64,000 bases of DNA from an uncultured Eubacteriales bacterium (GTDB lineage Bacteria > Bacillota > Clostridia > Peptostreptococcales > Anaerovoracaceae): the NCBI GenBank assembly GCA_902790905.1, contig CADATO010000020.1, positions 1 through 64,000 of the forward strand, written 5' to 3'. Position numbers and translations under genes: made by a program. Position 1 is the first letter of the stretch. Every line of letters starts with the position of its first letter. Below, in pieces: positions 1-6,688 of the stretch. The notes under the pieces are model-generated. The model ran no database searches, was not told the origin of the DNA, and worked only from the letters and a program-made list of their open reading frames with translations.

Positions 1-40
1 CAGGACCCACTTCCAGTTTCCGTCAGCCAATCACCTTCAT

Positions 41-77
41 AATAAAGAAAAGCGAAGGGTGTTCAAAACCCTCGCTT
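41..77 (-). terminator. Rho-independent terminator of the immR-immA operon
   Basis: On the minus strand a stem (AAGCGAGGGT against ACCCTTCGCTT, one bulged base) is followed by TTTCTTTATT. It sits about 50 bases past the stop codon of the minus-strand metallopeptidase gene, so it most likely ends that operon. Confidence 0.7.
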
Positions 78-126
78 ATATATTAAGAATTCCAGTTTAC
101 CTTTCAGGGCAGAACGGGAAGCTTTT

Positions 127-669
127 TCAGTCCTTAAACACATTGGTTTTATGCTCCGGAATCCGGAAGGCATAATCCTTCTGCCGGCATAATGCGGCTA
201 CACGCATAGCAACCAGGTTGCTGTCGGAGTGCATGGCCCGCGCAATCTGCACGTCGTCATAACCTCTGTAGACATATTCAAGAAGTTCGTCTTCCGGAAG
301 GGAAAGCTGTGCGGCGAAGAGATTTGCCTCGTACTCCAGCCGGTCACTGTTCAAGGAGAAGAGCTGGAGCTCTGAGAACGGTTTCTGCGAGGCATATCTG
401 CGGTGCAGCTGGTCATGTCCGATTTCATGCAACAGCACCAGACCCTTTGTAACTGGATCCAGATCTTCTTTCAGGAAGATATAGCGGTTCCGCTTGATAA
501 TCGTGTAGACGCCCTTCTGCCGCTTAAACGGGTGCTCCTGCACGGTAATATTTAATTCGTCTGCCAGCTTCCACGGGTTTCTGGTATGGTACCGCCGGAT
601 TAGGCTGGCTGCCTTTCTGGTGACAGCATCAGGACTGTTGACCTGCAATGTGTTCACCTCCGTTCTCAA
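127..669 (-). CDS. immA: ImmA/IrrE-family metallopeptidase
   Basis: A 180-residue protein with the zinc-protease motif HEIGH near residue 82 and a downstream EANLFAAQL segment, the usual ImmA/IrrE (DUF955) layout. In ICEBs1 and related elements ImmA cleaves the repressor ImmR when induced, switching on excision. Its gene lies directly downstream of an ImmR-like repressor on the same strand, separated by 48 bases, as in those elements, and a terminator follows. Cleavage of the neighbouring repressor is inferred from this pairing. The family assignment is firm; the symbol is by analogy with ICEBs1. Confidence 0.85.
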   Translation of the reverse strand: MRTEVNTLQVNSPDAVTRKAASLIRRYHTRNPWKLADELNITVQEHPFKRQKGVYTIIKRNRYIFLKEDLDPVTKGLVLLHEIGHDQLHRRYASQKPFSELQLFSLNSDRLEYEANLFAAQLSLPEDELLEYVYRGYDDVQIARAMHSDSNLVAMRVAALCRQKDYAFRIPEHKTNVFKD

Positions 670-717
670 TCTATTGCTGCAAAATCATCTGTAAGAATCT
701 TTTTAAAAAATCGGATC

Positions 718-1149
718 TTATTTCGCCTCGGAGCTGCTATCGTCGTTCTGGCGGTACTTCTTCGGGGTGTATTTTTTATTTTTCCTTTTGGCGTCCAGAT
801 AGGCATTCTGCAGTGCAAACATCAGGGCGTCCGCGTCTTCCTCTGCCATATCGCCTCCGGCAAACAGAGTGGCCGCGTCTGCAACAAGCTGTTCAGCGTC
901 TTTTCTTCCGCGATAGCCGTACTGAGCGGCTGTATCCACAATAAATGCTTCATCATCGCTTAGAAGATAATTGAGGGGAACGCCCAGGACCTTTGCCAGT
1001 GTTTCATAGACGGCTCTGGTTCTTGGAAGTGCCGTGTCTGTTTCCCAGGAAGTGATGGTGCGGCGGGAGACAGAGACTGCCTTTGCCAGTTCATCCTGTG
1101 ACATTTTCTTTTCTTTTCTTGCTTTCTTAACCTTCTCTCCGAATGTCAT
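718..1149 (-). CDS. immR: XRE-family (ImmR-like) element repressor
   Basis: The 143-residue protein has an N-terminal XRE/Cro helix-turn-helix at about residues 5-60 (core SQDELAKAVSVSRRTITSWE). A helical C-terminal half ends in a charged K/R-rich tail. The site AGGAG lies 8 bases before the ATG. The order immR-immA on one strand, divergent from the rest of the element, is the arrangement of ICEBs1, where ImmR represses the excision genes. Two palindromes with the same GAGAA-N7-TTCTC core, upstream of this gene and upstream of the excisionase-like gene, are plausible binding sites. Confidence 0.85.
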   Translation of the reverse strand: MTFGEKVKKARKEKKMSQDELAKAVSVSRRTITSWETDTALPRTRAVYETLAKVLGVPLNYLLSDDEAFIVDTAAQYGYRGRKDAEQLVADAATLFAGGDMAEEDADALMFALQNAYLDAKRKNKKYTPKKYRQNDDSSSEAK

Positions 1150-1171
1150 CTGTGTACTCCTGTTCTAGCTA

Positions 1172-1190
1172 TGAGAAGATGAAATTCTCA
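1172..1190. promoter_or_regulatory. Palindromic operator, probable ImmR-like site
   Basis: A perfect inverted repeat TGAGAA-N7-TTCTCA lies between immR and the divergent promoter. A weaker partner, GAGAA-N7-TGCTC, is at 1234-1250 just past the -10 box. The same GAGAA-N7-TTCTC arrangement recurs at 3925-3941 before the excisionase-like gene. Binding by the neighbouring repressor is inferred. Confidence 0.6.
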
Positions 1191-1197
1191 AAATGGA

Positions 1198-1226
1198 TTG
1201 ACATGTAACACTCGACTGCGTATAAT
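1198..1226 (+). promoter_or_regulatory. Sigma-70 promoter reading into the element
   Basis: TTGACA (1198-1203) and TATAAT (1221-1226) are separated by exactly 17 bases, a consensus promoter. The palindrome at 1172-1190 lies just upstream and the imperfect copy at 1234-1250 just downstream, so repression by the ImmR-like protein is likely. About 275 bases separate it from the first supportable gene. That stretch (1227-1501) holds no gene I can defend. Confidence 0.75.
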
Positions 1227-1501
1227 AACAATCGAGAAGCGGAACTGCTCATATTATAGAGCGAACTTCTCAATTCGTCAAGGAATTACTGCATTTCATG
1301 CAATTGAAAGATTCCGGCGGATAGTGATACGAATGAAAAGCAGTCGGCAGGCGGCAGTTTTTTCAGCAGGAGCTGTGCGCGGGTCGGAACCGCCGATGAA
1401 GATCCCGAAGATCTGTTGCTTTTCAGACTTATTTCCTGCAGTTTCTTTCCCTTTGCAGCAGGAAAAACTCATTGTGACGCAGCAAGAAGGGAGCAGGGAG
1501 A

Positions 1502-1870
1502 TTGATCAGCTATGAAAATAAAGGAGAGAGGACAGCAGATGCGTTCTGCCGTCCGGCGAAGAAGGGGTACTTCCGGGAAGGAGATATTGCCTTTATCGTT
1601 GAGAACCATCGTCATGTGAGATCTGTCATCGTTATGGAGCGGTGTGGAGATTTCTACACACTCAGGATCGGAGAAGAAGGCGTGATCTGCCTTCGCGCCG
1701 GAAGACTGTTCCGGACAAAACGGGAGGCAGAACAGAGCAGCCAGATGAGAAAACCTGTGATCCGGCCATCCCGGAGCAGAGCTTTATCTGCGGTGTCTAT
1801 CCCTGAGTGGACCACCTCCCGCCGGTCGCCTTATGACTATGACAACAGCCGTTGCCCTTACGGAATTTGA
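1502..1870 (+). CDS. Small element-borne protein, unknown function
   Basis: A 122-codon frame whose middle (about residues 22-75, GYFREGDIAFIVENHRHV onward) reads like a compact beta-rich domain. It resembles small conserved proteins of clostridial integrative elements as I recall them, including an RSPYDY stretch near the C-terminus. The start is uncertain: the frame opens with TTG at 1502, while the nearest good ribosome site (AAAGGAGAG) leads to an ATG in another frame. A 5' frameshift or remnant is therefore possible. No function can be assigned. Confidence 0.45.
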   Translation: MISYENKGERTADAFCRPAKKGYFREGDIAFIVENHRHVRSVIVMERCGDFYTLRIGEEGVICLRAGRLFRTKREAEQSSQMRKPVIRPSRSRALSAVSIPEWTTSRRSPYDYDNSRCPYGI

Positions 1871-1889
1871 GAAGGGTGGTGGCAGAAGG

Positions 1890-2117
1890 ATGGAGAAAAA
1901 AGGAACATCAGAGGAAGTTGTGACCGTACACTGCAGCTGCGGCTGGCGTCTTTTCGATATGCGGAGAGACACGCAGGGCACCGTGTCAATCAAGTGCCCG
2001 CACTGCAGAGCAGTCGTAGCGGTAACCATGAAAAATCAGGATTACTTATGCAGCGCTGCACCGAAACGGATACAGGCATACGCTGCGAAGGTTTCAGATA
2101 ACCGAAAAATGAGATAA
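1890..2117 (+). CDS. Com-like zinc-ribbon protein
   Basis: I start this 75-residue protein at the ATG at 1890, preceded by GAAGGGTGG, rather than the upstream ATG at 1833 that lacks a ribosome site. It contains VHCSCGWRLF and, 15 residues on, KCPHC: two CxC/CxxC pairs typical of small zinc ribbons. The spacing resembles the Com family of phage and element proteins (Mu Com controls translation of mom). DNA or RNA binding is a family-level inference. It precedes a strong terminator. Confidence 0.6.
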   Translation: MEKKGTSEEVVTVHCSCGWRLFDMRRDTQGTVSIKCPHCRAVVAVTMKNQDYLCSAAPKRIQAYAAKVSDNRKMR

Positions 2118-2170
2118 ATCAGCACGGTAACTACCGAGCCACGGATCCGAATGCGAGATACCAAATTGCC

Positions 2171-2224
2171 GGAGTTATCACGGAACACCCAAAGTGGGTG
2201 CTTCTGTGGTAGCTCCGTTTTTTT
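2171..2224 (+). terminator. Strong rho-independent terminator
   Basis: A long stem starting GGAGTTATCACGGAACACCC pairs with GGGTGCTTCTGTGGTAGCTCC and is followed by GTTTTTTT. It ends the transcript that carries the zinc-ribbon gene. Confidence 0.8.
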
Positions 2225-2509
2225 GTGCTTATTTTTCGGTGCCAACTATGAAGTCTGAATACAGGAGTGTATCTGCAGTAATCACCGGTGTGCGTGTCTC
2301 CCGGCCAGGGACAGAACCCACGCATTCCGGTGAAAAGTGAATAAGGAAACGTCAGCCGATGGGTTTCGGCTGGCCACAAACAATCGAAACGAAGCATTTT
2401 CGTATCGAGTGGTCAGCTGCGCCCATTTATTTATGCCTCTACGGCTGCCGGGCTGAATGAACTGCTTTGCGTGGATCCTTCGTTTCGCAAACAAAACGGA
2501 GGATGAACA
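2225..2509. other. Non-coding leader before the sigma-like gene
   Basis: About 285 bases without a supportable gene. A hairpin CGAAACGAA-gcat-TTTCGTATCG lies at about 2383-2406. A GC-rich stretch ends in ACGGAGG, the ribosome site of the next gene. No confident promoter was found. It may be a structured leader. Confidence 0.4.
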
Positions 2510-2941
2510 ATGCTTTACAAGTACGAACTGGCATGCAGAGAAGCTGGACTGACTGAGGAGAAGACAAAGGAAATCAGGCAGATGTTTGACACGGAATATA
2601 AAAGGCTGAAGCGCAGGAAACAGCGCCAGAAGAAATACGGAATCTCGGCCATTTCCGTGACTGACATGAGCGGAACGGAAAACGAATGTGATTATGAGCT
2701 GGAGGATCCGAATAACAATGTGGAGGAAATCGTACTTCACAAAATGGATCTGAAGGATCTTCAGAGGTATCTTCAGGAGCTTCCGGAAGAGGACAGAGAC
2801 TTTCTGTATGACTATTATTCCTGCGGAGACAAACCGCTGGTGTATATGTCGGAAAAATGCAGTCTGACAAAGAATCAGGTGCGTTACAAAAGAGACCGGC
2901 TGATCATGCTTCTGAGGAACAAGTTTGACGGGAAAGCGTGA
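2510..2941 (+). CDS. Sigma-factor-like (region 4-type) element protein
   Basis: This 143-residue protein has a basic N-terminal helix (YKRLKRRKQRQKKYG), an acidic middle and a C-terminal segment (LPEEDRDFLYDYYSCG ... LTKNQVRYKRDRLIMLL). The C-terminal part resembles region 4 helix-turn-helix segments of small sigma-like proteins in integrative elements. ACGGAGG precedes the ATG. It may direct transcription of element genes. Distant similarity only; no direct evidence of polymerase binding. Confidence 0.55.
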   Translation: MLYKYELACREAGLTEEKTKEIRQMFDTEYKRLKRRKQRQKKYGISAISVTDMSGTENECDYELEDPNNNVEEIVLHKMDLKDLQRYLQELPEEDRDFLYDYYSCGDKPLVYMSEKCSLTKNQVRYKRDRLIMLLRNKFDGKA

Positions 2942-2995
2942 CACAGATCAGAGAGTCTTCTTTGCAAAGAAAAATGAAAAAGAGCCGAACAATGC

Positions 2996-3024
2996 TTGAC
3001 TTGCTGTCATACAGAAAATAAAAT
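2996..3024 (+). promoter_or_regulatory. Promoter of the RHH gene
   Basis: TTGACT (2996-3001), a 17-base spacer and TAAAAT (3019-3024), placed 27 bases before the start codon of the small RHH gene. A nearly identical promoter precedes the decayed copy at 4342-4370. Confidence 0.75.
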
Positions 3025-3050
3025 AGGAATCCGGAGGCAGAGAAGACAGT

Positions 3051-3218
3051 ATGGCACGGACAGGCAGACCCAAATCAGAGAATGCCAAAAAGAAGGTACT
3101 CAGCATTCGTGTGGATGCAGATACGTATAAGCGTCTCTGTGCATATGCGAAAGCGAATAAGATGACCATTACTGATGTTGTCTTGAAAGGATTGGACAAG
3201 GCTTTATCTGATTCTTAA
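3051..3218 (+). CDS. Ribbon-helix-helix (CopG/Arc-type) protein, 55 residues
   Basis: The short frame encodes a basic N-terminus (RTGRPKSENAKKK), a beta-strand segment KVLSIRVDADTY and two helices (KRLCAYAKANKM, TITDVVLKGLDKAL). That is the classic RHH DNA-binding pattern. CCGGAGG lies 12 bases before the ATG and a near-consensus promoter is just upstream. RHH proteins of this size usually act as dimeric repressors or as copy-control or antitoxin-type regulators. No toxin partner is seen. A degenerate paralogue lies at 4402-4563. Confidence 0.75.
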   Translation: MARTGRPKSENAKKKVLSIRVDADTYKRLCAYAKANKMTITDVVLKGLDKALSDS

Positions 3219-3290
3219 GAGACTGGCTCTTCTATGAGCAGGCAAAATGAATCAGCACTTACAGAGTGTTTTGAGGGAAGGAATTGAAAA

Positions 3291-3785
3291 ATGAGCGAAA
3301 CAGCAAATGAGGAATTGAACCAGGTAACGGAAAATGATGCAGACACAACATCGGCTGAGCAGAAGCTGGAAGAAGATGCAAAGGAATTCTTCACACCGAA
3401 CGACAAAATTGATTTTGATGGCGTGACGGTTGAAGATTTTCTGCCGGATCAGGTGGATTTTGATACCTTCTGTAAATCGGATTTCCGCGCGGTGAAGGTT
3501 AAGGCCTGTGAGGCAGTACCGAAGTCCAAGAAACTTCTGAAATTCACACTGGATGACGGAACCGGAGAGGACCGTATCATCTTAAGCGGTATTCATAAAT
3601 ATTATGAACCGGAGGAACTGGTAGGAAAGACACTGGTTGCGATTGTTAATCTGCCGGCAAGAAATATGATGGGAATTGATTCCTGCGGCATGATCATCTC
3701 CGCAGTTAATGAGAGGGACGGCAAGGAAGAACTCCATGTTCTGATGGTTGATAACCATATTCCTGCCGGGGCAAAGCTCTGCTGA
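3291..3785 (+). CDS. Free-standing tRNA-binding domain protein (MetG C-terminal/Trbp111 type)
   Basis: A 164-residue protein: an acidic leader of about 50 residues, then a tRNA_bind OB-fold from about residue 55 (VDFDTFCKSDFRAVKVKACE, LDDGTGEDRIILSGI, NLPARNMMGIDSCGMI). This domain is normally the C-terminal extension of bacterial MetRS or a separate tRNA chaperone. AGGGAAGGAA precedes the ATG. It lies between the RHH gene and the excisionase-like gene inside the element. It closely resembles, without being identical to, the chromosomal fragment at 6017-6445 next to the integrase. I infer it could replace in trans a domain lost through integration. Confidence 0.75.
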   Translation: MSETANEELNQVTENDADTTSAEQKLEEDAKEFFTPNDKIDFDGVTVEDFLPDQVDFDTFCKSDFRAVKVKACEAVPKSKKLLKFTLDDGTGEDRIILSGIHKYYEPEELVGKTLVAIVNLPARNMMGIDSCGMIISAVNERDGKEELHVLMVDNHIPAGAKLC

Positions 3786-3842
3786 AACAAGAAAACGGAA
3801 TATGAATCACAGAGGTCACGAGCCTCTGAATGCTGGAGAGGT

Positions 3843-3879
3843 CCTGCTGAAGCCATAGCGGTTTCGGCAGGGCTTTTTT
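3843..3879 (+). terminator. Terminator after the tRNA-binding domain gene
   Basis: CCTGCTGAAGCC pairs with GGTTTCGGCAGG (two G-U pairs) and is followed by GCTTTTTTG, 57 bases past the stop codon. Confidence 0.75.
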
Positions 3880-3923
3880 GCGCTCCGCACATGCGTTTGC
3901 CCCTGTCCACAGCAAATGATCAG

Positions 3924-3942
3924 GGAGAAGGACAGATTCTCC
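3924..3942. promoter_or_regulatory. Second ImmR-type palindrome, upstream of the excisionase-like gene
   Basis: GGAGAA-N7-TTCTCC, with the same GAGAA-N7-TTCTC core and spacing as the operator at 1172-1190. It lies 112 bases before the excisionase-like gene. In ICEBs1 the repressor controls the excisionase promoter, so this is where a control site would be expected. Confidence 0.55.
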
Positions 3943-4053
3943 TGAATAGTGATGATGAAAGGCAGAAGGACTCTGGTGTGGACAGAGTCTGACGAACCGG
4001 AAATCGGAGCTGTTCTATTCAATGTGTAAAGAGAAAACAGAACGGGGTGACTT

Positions 4054-4257
4054 ATGTATACAAGGAAAGAAGTAGAGAAGACAAAGCGGTATGCGAAGAA
4101 ATTCGTTCGTTATCAGGAAGGCGCGGAACGATACAGTCTGGGCTTAAGCAAATTCCAGGCCTTGGCCAAGGAAGCTGGTGCGATCTATAAGATTGACAAG
4201 GTGGTGCTGGTGAACACGGAAATCTTTGAAAATTATCTGGAATCGTTTCGGGAATAA
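4054..4257 (+). CDS. Excisionase-like small protein (DUF6462 type)
   Basis: A 67-residue protein (YTRKEVEKTKRYAKKFVRYQ, LSKFQALAKEAGAIYKID, VVLVNTEIFENYL) with the winged-helix pattern of small proteins placed just before Tn916-type integrases. ACGGGGTGA precedes the ATG. Location 345 bases upstream of the integrase, with a likely repressor site before it, supports a role in excision directionality. Function is by position and fold resemblance, not shown. Confidence 0.6.
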   Translation: MYTRKEVEKTKRYAKKFVRYQEGAERYSLGLSKFQALAKEAGAIYKIDKVVLVNTEIFENYLESFRE

Positions 4258-4322
4258 CAGAAGCGAATGAGCTTATGAACGAGTAGTTCTTCCAGGAAGA
4301 AGCTTCAAAAAGAAAAAGATGA

Positions 4323-4581
4323 AAGAAGAGCCAGACAATGCTTGACTTACTGTCATACAGAAAATAGAATAGGGATGTAGACGCATAGGATTCAGCATAG
4401 CATGGATGGGCAGACCGAAATCTGAGTAAACAAAAAGAAAGTACTCTCTGTCCATGTGGGTGACGATACACAAGGACATTTTCACACCTATGCAGAAGCG
4501 AGGAATGTGATTGTTAACGGTGCTGCGCTGAAGGAATCTGATGATACGGTGTAGGATTCTTAAGTAGTTCTGGCTCTTCTT
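4323..4581 (+). repeat. Duplicated promoter + RHH unit, copy 2 with 13-base inverted ends
   Basis: AAGAAGAGCCAGA at 4323-4335 is matched by its exact reverse complement TCTGGCTCTTCTT at 4569-4581. Between them are a promoter (TTGACT 4342-4347, 17 bases, TAGAAT 4365-4370) and a decayed RHH gene. It corresponds to 2980-3231. The right inverted end lies just before the ribosome site of the integrase, so the unit's promoter could now read into the integrase gene. Confidence 0.6.
4402..4563 (+). pseudogene. Decayed paralogue of the RHH gene
   Basis: Aligned with the intact gene at 3051-3218, this copy keeps the order of words (GGCAGACC, AAATC, AAAAAGAA.GTACTC) and the same GATTCTTAA end. It carries a TGA where the intact gene has AGA (codon 7 of the frame) and a TAG near the end, and small indels shorten it. 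It is therefore a pseudogene left by duplication. Confidence 0.65.
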
Positions 4582-4601
4582 CCGTGGTTAGGAGGAAAGA
4601 G

Positions 4602-5837
4602 ATGGCAGCAACACGGAAAGATCTGCGGGGGAGGTCCCTGCGGAAAGGAGAGGTGCAGAGAAAGTCGGATAAACGATATGCATATTCATATCGGGATCCG
4701 CTTGGACAGAGAAAATACGTTTACGCAAACGATCTTGTTTCACTTCGTGAGAAGGAAAAGGAATTACTGAAAAATCAGCTGGACGGACTGGACATTTATG
4801 TCAGCGGAAGAGCAACCGTAAATATGGTTTTTGACCGGTATATCAGTCTGAAGACCAATCTCCGGGAAACGACAAAATCGAATTACATTTATATGTATGA
4901 TCGGTTTGTCCGCGACACGTTCGGAAAGAAAAAAATAGCTTCAATCAAGTATTCGGATGTCATGCAGTTTTATAATTATCTGCTGAATGAACGAGAGGTA
5001 CAGATCAGTACAGTAGATACTGTTCACTGCCTTCTTCATCCGACATTTCAGCTGGCTGTCCGGGATGAGATTATTCGTATTAATCCGACGGATGGTGTAA
5101 TGGCTGATCTCAAGAGAAACAGTGGAAGAAAAACAGGTGTCCGTCATGCCCTTACGCTTCCGCAGCAAAGGGCATTTATGGACTACATTGCAGTTCATCC
5201 GGTGTACTATCACTGGTGGCCCCTGTTTACGGTTTTACTTGGGACCGGATGCAGGATTGGAGAAGCCCTGGGACTCCGGTGGGAAGATCTGGATTATGAC
5301 AAACGGACCATCAGCATCAATCATAGTCTGGTGTACTATCCGGTTGGAAATGATCGTAGTACCACGCTTCATATTTCCAAGCCGAAAACAGAGGCTGGGA
5401 TCCGGTTGATTCCAATGCTGGACTCGGTAAAGGATGCATTTGACATGATCCGTGAGGAACAAAAGGAAGAAGGCTGGGAGCAGATTGAGATTGACGGAAT
5501 GACAGGCTTTATTTTTTACAATCGTTTCGGCAATGCCCTCAACCCGGCATGCGTGAATCGTACCATCAAGCGGATCGTATCCAGCTATAATGCCGAGGAA
5601 GAAGTCAATGCAAAAAAGGAGAGACGGGACCCGATTCTTCTGCCGAATTTTTCGGCACATATTCTTCGGCATACGTTTTGTACAAGACTTTGCGAAAATG
5701 AAACAAATCTGAAAGTAATTCAGTCCGTTATGGGGCATAAGGATATTCAGACCACCATGGATATCTATGCGGAAGCGACGGAGGAGAAGAAACAGGAAAC
5801 CTTCGAGCGGCTGGCTTCAAAAATGGACGTATTCTAA
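4602..5837 (+). CDS. int: Tyrosine recombinase/integrase, Tn916 type
   Basis: A 411-residue integrase catalysing excision and insertion of the element. The N-terminal part (RGRSLRKGEVQRKSDKRYAY) fits the Tn916-type arm-binding domain. A SAM-like core-binding domain follows at about 75-170. The catalytic domain shows Arg in GTGCRIGEALGLRWEDL, Lys in KPKTEAG, HxxR in HILRHTFCTRL, GHKDI and the nucleophile Tyr in TMDIYAEAT. I start at the ATG at 4602 after TTAGGAGG rather than the upstream GTG at 4584. It ends beside the junction with chromosomal sequence, as expected for an element terminus. Confidence 0.93.
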   Translation: MAATRKDLRGRSLRKGEVQRKSDKRYAYSYRDPLGQRKYVYANDLVSLREKEKELLKNQLDGLDIYVSGRATVNMVFDRYISLKTNLRETTKSNYIYMYDRFVRDTFGKKKIASIKYSDVMQFYNYLLNEREVQISTVDTVHCLLHPTFQLAVRDEIIRINPTDGVMADLKRNSGRKTGVRHALTLPQQRAFMDYIAVHPVYYHWWPLFTVLLGTGCRIGEALGLRWEDLDYDKRTISINHSLVYYPVGNDRSTTLHISKPKTEAGIRLIPMLDSVKDAFDMIREEQKEEGWEQIEIDGMTGFIFYNRFGNALNPACVNRTIKRIVSSYNAEEEVNAKKERRDPILLPNFSAHILRHTFCTRLCENETNLKVIQSVMGHKDIQTTMDIYAEATEEKKQETFERLASKMDVF

Positions 5838-5861
5838 GAGGGACTTCATCCTTATTTGGTC

Positions 5862-5900
5862 TGACATCAAAAAAGATGTTTTGACATCATTTTGACATCA
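5862..5900. repeat. Three TGACATCA repeats, probable integrase arm sites
   Basis: TGACATCA occurs at 5862-5869, 5882-5889 and 5893-5900, with an inverted GATGT between the first two. The cluster lies between the integrase stop and the element-chromosome junction, where Tn916-type integrases bind arm repeats with their N-terminal domain. Their identity as arm sites is inferred. Confidence 0.55.
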
Positions 5901-5971
5901 AATCCGTCGCTGTAATGCAGAATATCAAGGCATGACAACATGGCGGAAATGCAGTAAGTAAAGGAAAATAA

Positions 5972-6016
5972 GGAATAAAAAGGCTTGATGCTCTATGGGA
6001 GAAACTAATCCCGACC
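5972..6016. other. Probable right junction (attR region) of the integrated element
   Basis: The reading frame of the downstream chromosomal fragment can be traced upstream only to a TAA at 5969-5971, and composition shifts from AT-rich to GC-rich at about 6000. The crossover should lie within or near this stretch. The other end of the element is outside the window, so the core repeat cannot be confirmed. Confidence 0.45.
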
Positions 6017-6445
6017 ATGAAGGAACTCGGCGGCAAGAGCGGCAGCGCTGCGAAAGAGCCGCTCATCCTCGACAAGAGCAAGATCAAGGTCGAGCCGCTC
6101 TTTGAAGACGAAGTCGACTTCGATACCTTCAGCAAGTCTGACTTCCGCGCGGTCAAGATCAAGGACTGCTTCGCCGTACCGAAGAGCACCAAGCTCCTGC
6201 AGTTCACTCTGGATGATGGTTCCGGTGAGGACCGCACCATCCTGTCCGGCATCCATGCGTGGTATGAACCGGAAGAACTCATCGGCAAGACAGCTGTGGC
6301 GATCACCAACCTGCCGCCGCGCAAGATGATGGGTGTGCCGTCCTGCGGCATGCTGCTGTCGATGCTGTTCGAGTATGACGGTGAGGAAATGCTCAACTTC
6401 ATCCTGCTGGATGACAGTATCCCGGCAGGCGCGAAAATTTATTAA
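6017..6445 (+). CDS. tRNA-binding domain, probable 3' fragment of a chromosomal metG-type gene
   Basis: The frame encodes a tRNA_bind OB-fold (VDFDTFSKSDFRAVKIKDC, LDDGSGEDRTILSGI, NLPPRKMMGVPSCGML) of the type fused to the C-terminus of MetRS in many Bacillota. The frame stays open upstream of the listed ATG to 5972 without a usable ribosome site, so the gene looks cut by the integration event. Its 5' part would lie beyond the element's other end, outside the window. A free-standing gene is the alternative. Its GC-rich codons match the chromosome; the homologous domain at 3291-3785 uses AT-richer codons. Confidence 0.65.
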   Translation: MKELGGKSGSAAKEPLILDKSKIKVEPLFEDEVDFDTFSKSDFRAVKIKDCFAVPKSTKLLQFTLDDGSGEDRTILSGIHAWYEPEELIGKTAVAITNLPPRKMMGVPSCGMLLSMLFEYDGEEMLNFILLDDSIPAGAKIY

Positions 6446-6465
6446 GAAGCAGATAAAGAAGACTG

Positions 6466-6498
6466 AAAACCGCCAAACCGCTGGAAACGGCGGTTTTT
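6466..6498 (+). terminator. Terminator of the tRNA-binding domain gene
   Basis: AAAACCGCC pairs with GGCGGTTTT across a short loop and continues into TTTTTTG, 21 bases after the stop codon. Confidence 0.8.
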
Positions 6499-6511
6499 TG
6501 CAGACAGAAAC

Positions 6512-6540
6512 CCCCGCGTTTCACGCGGGGCTCATTTTTT
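6512..6540 (+). terminator. Second GC-rich hairpin with T-run
   Basis: CCCCGCG-TTTCA-CGCGGGG is followed by CTCATTTTTT. It is a second terminator-like element immediately after the first, with no gene between. Confidence 0.6.
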
Positions 6541-6586
6541 CTATACGGCCGTCTGAAAATCCTGTGCACAATTCTGCCTCAGGATT

Positions 6587-6621
6587 ATGCACTATGTCAT
6601 TCATCGATGATCATGCACTAT
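6587..6621 (+). promoter_or_regulatory. Direct repeat ATGCACTAT upstream of gntR
   Basis: ATGCACTAT occurs at 6587-6595 and 6613-6621, 26 bases apart, within 70-100 bases of the GntR-type gene. A 7-base inverted repeat AATCCTG/CAGGATT lies just before. They may be autoregulatory sites; this rests on position only. Confidence 0.3.
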
Positions 6622-6688
6622 TTTATGAACTTGTTGATCAAGTGAATAAGCTGGAGTAAAATGATGGCGTTAAGGAGATGCAATAAAA

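Larger units (their letters stand above)
2980..3231 (+). repeat. Duplicated promoter + RHH-gene unit, copy 1
   Basis: A 252-base unit running from AAGAGCC through a promoter and the 55-codon RHH gene to GGCTCTT. It recurs in decayed form at 4323-4581. The 29-base promoter segment differs at only two positions between copies. The ends form a 7-base inverted repeat here and a 13-base one in copy 2, so the unit may be a small mobile or MITE-like cassette, or simply a tandem gene duplication. Confidence 0.55.

Noticed and set aside
1198..1515. 105-codon frame starting in the rightward promoter
   Set aside because: It begins inside the -35 region of a consensus promoter and has no ribosome site or recognisable domain.
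6548..6557. Exact Neisseria DNA-uptake word GCCGTCTGAA
   Set aside because: A single 10-base match is expected by chance in roughly one of eight windows this size, and nothing else suggests Neisseria DNA.
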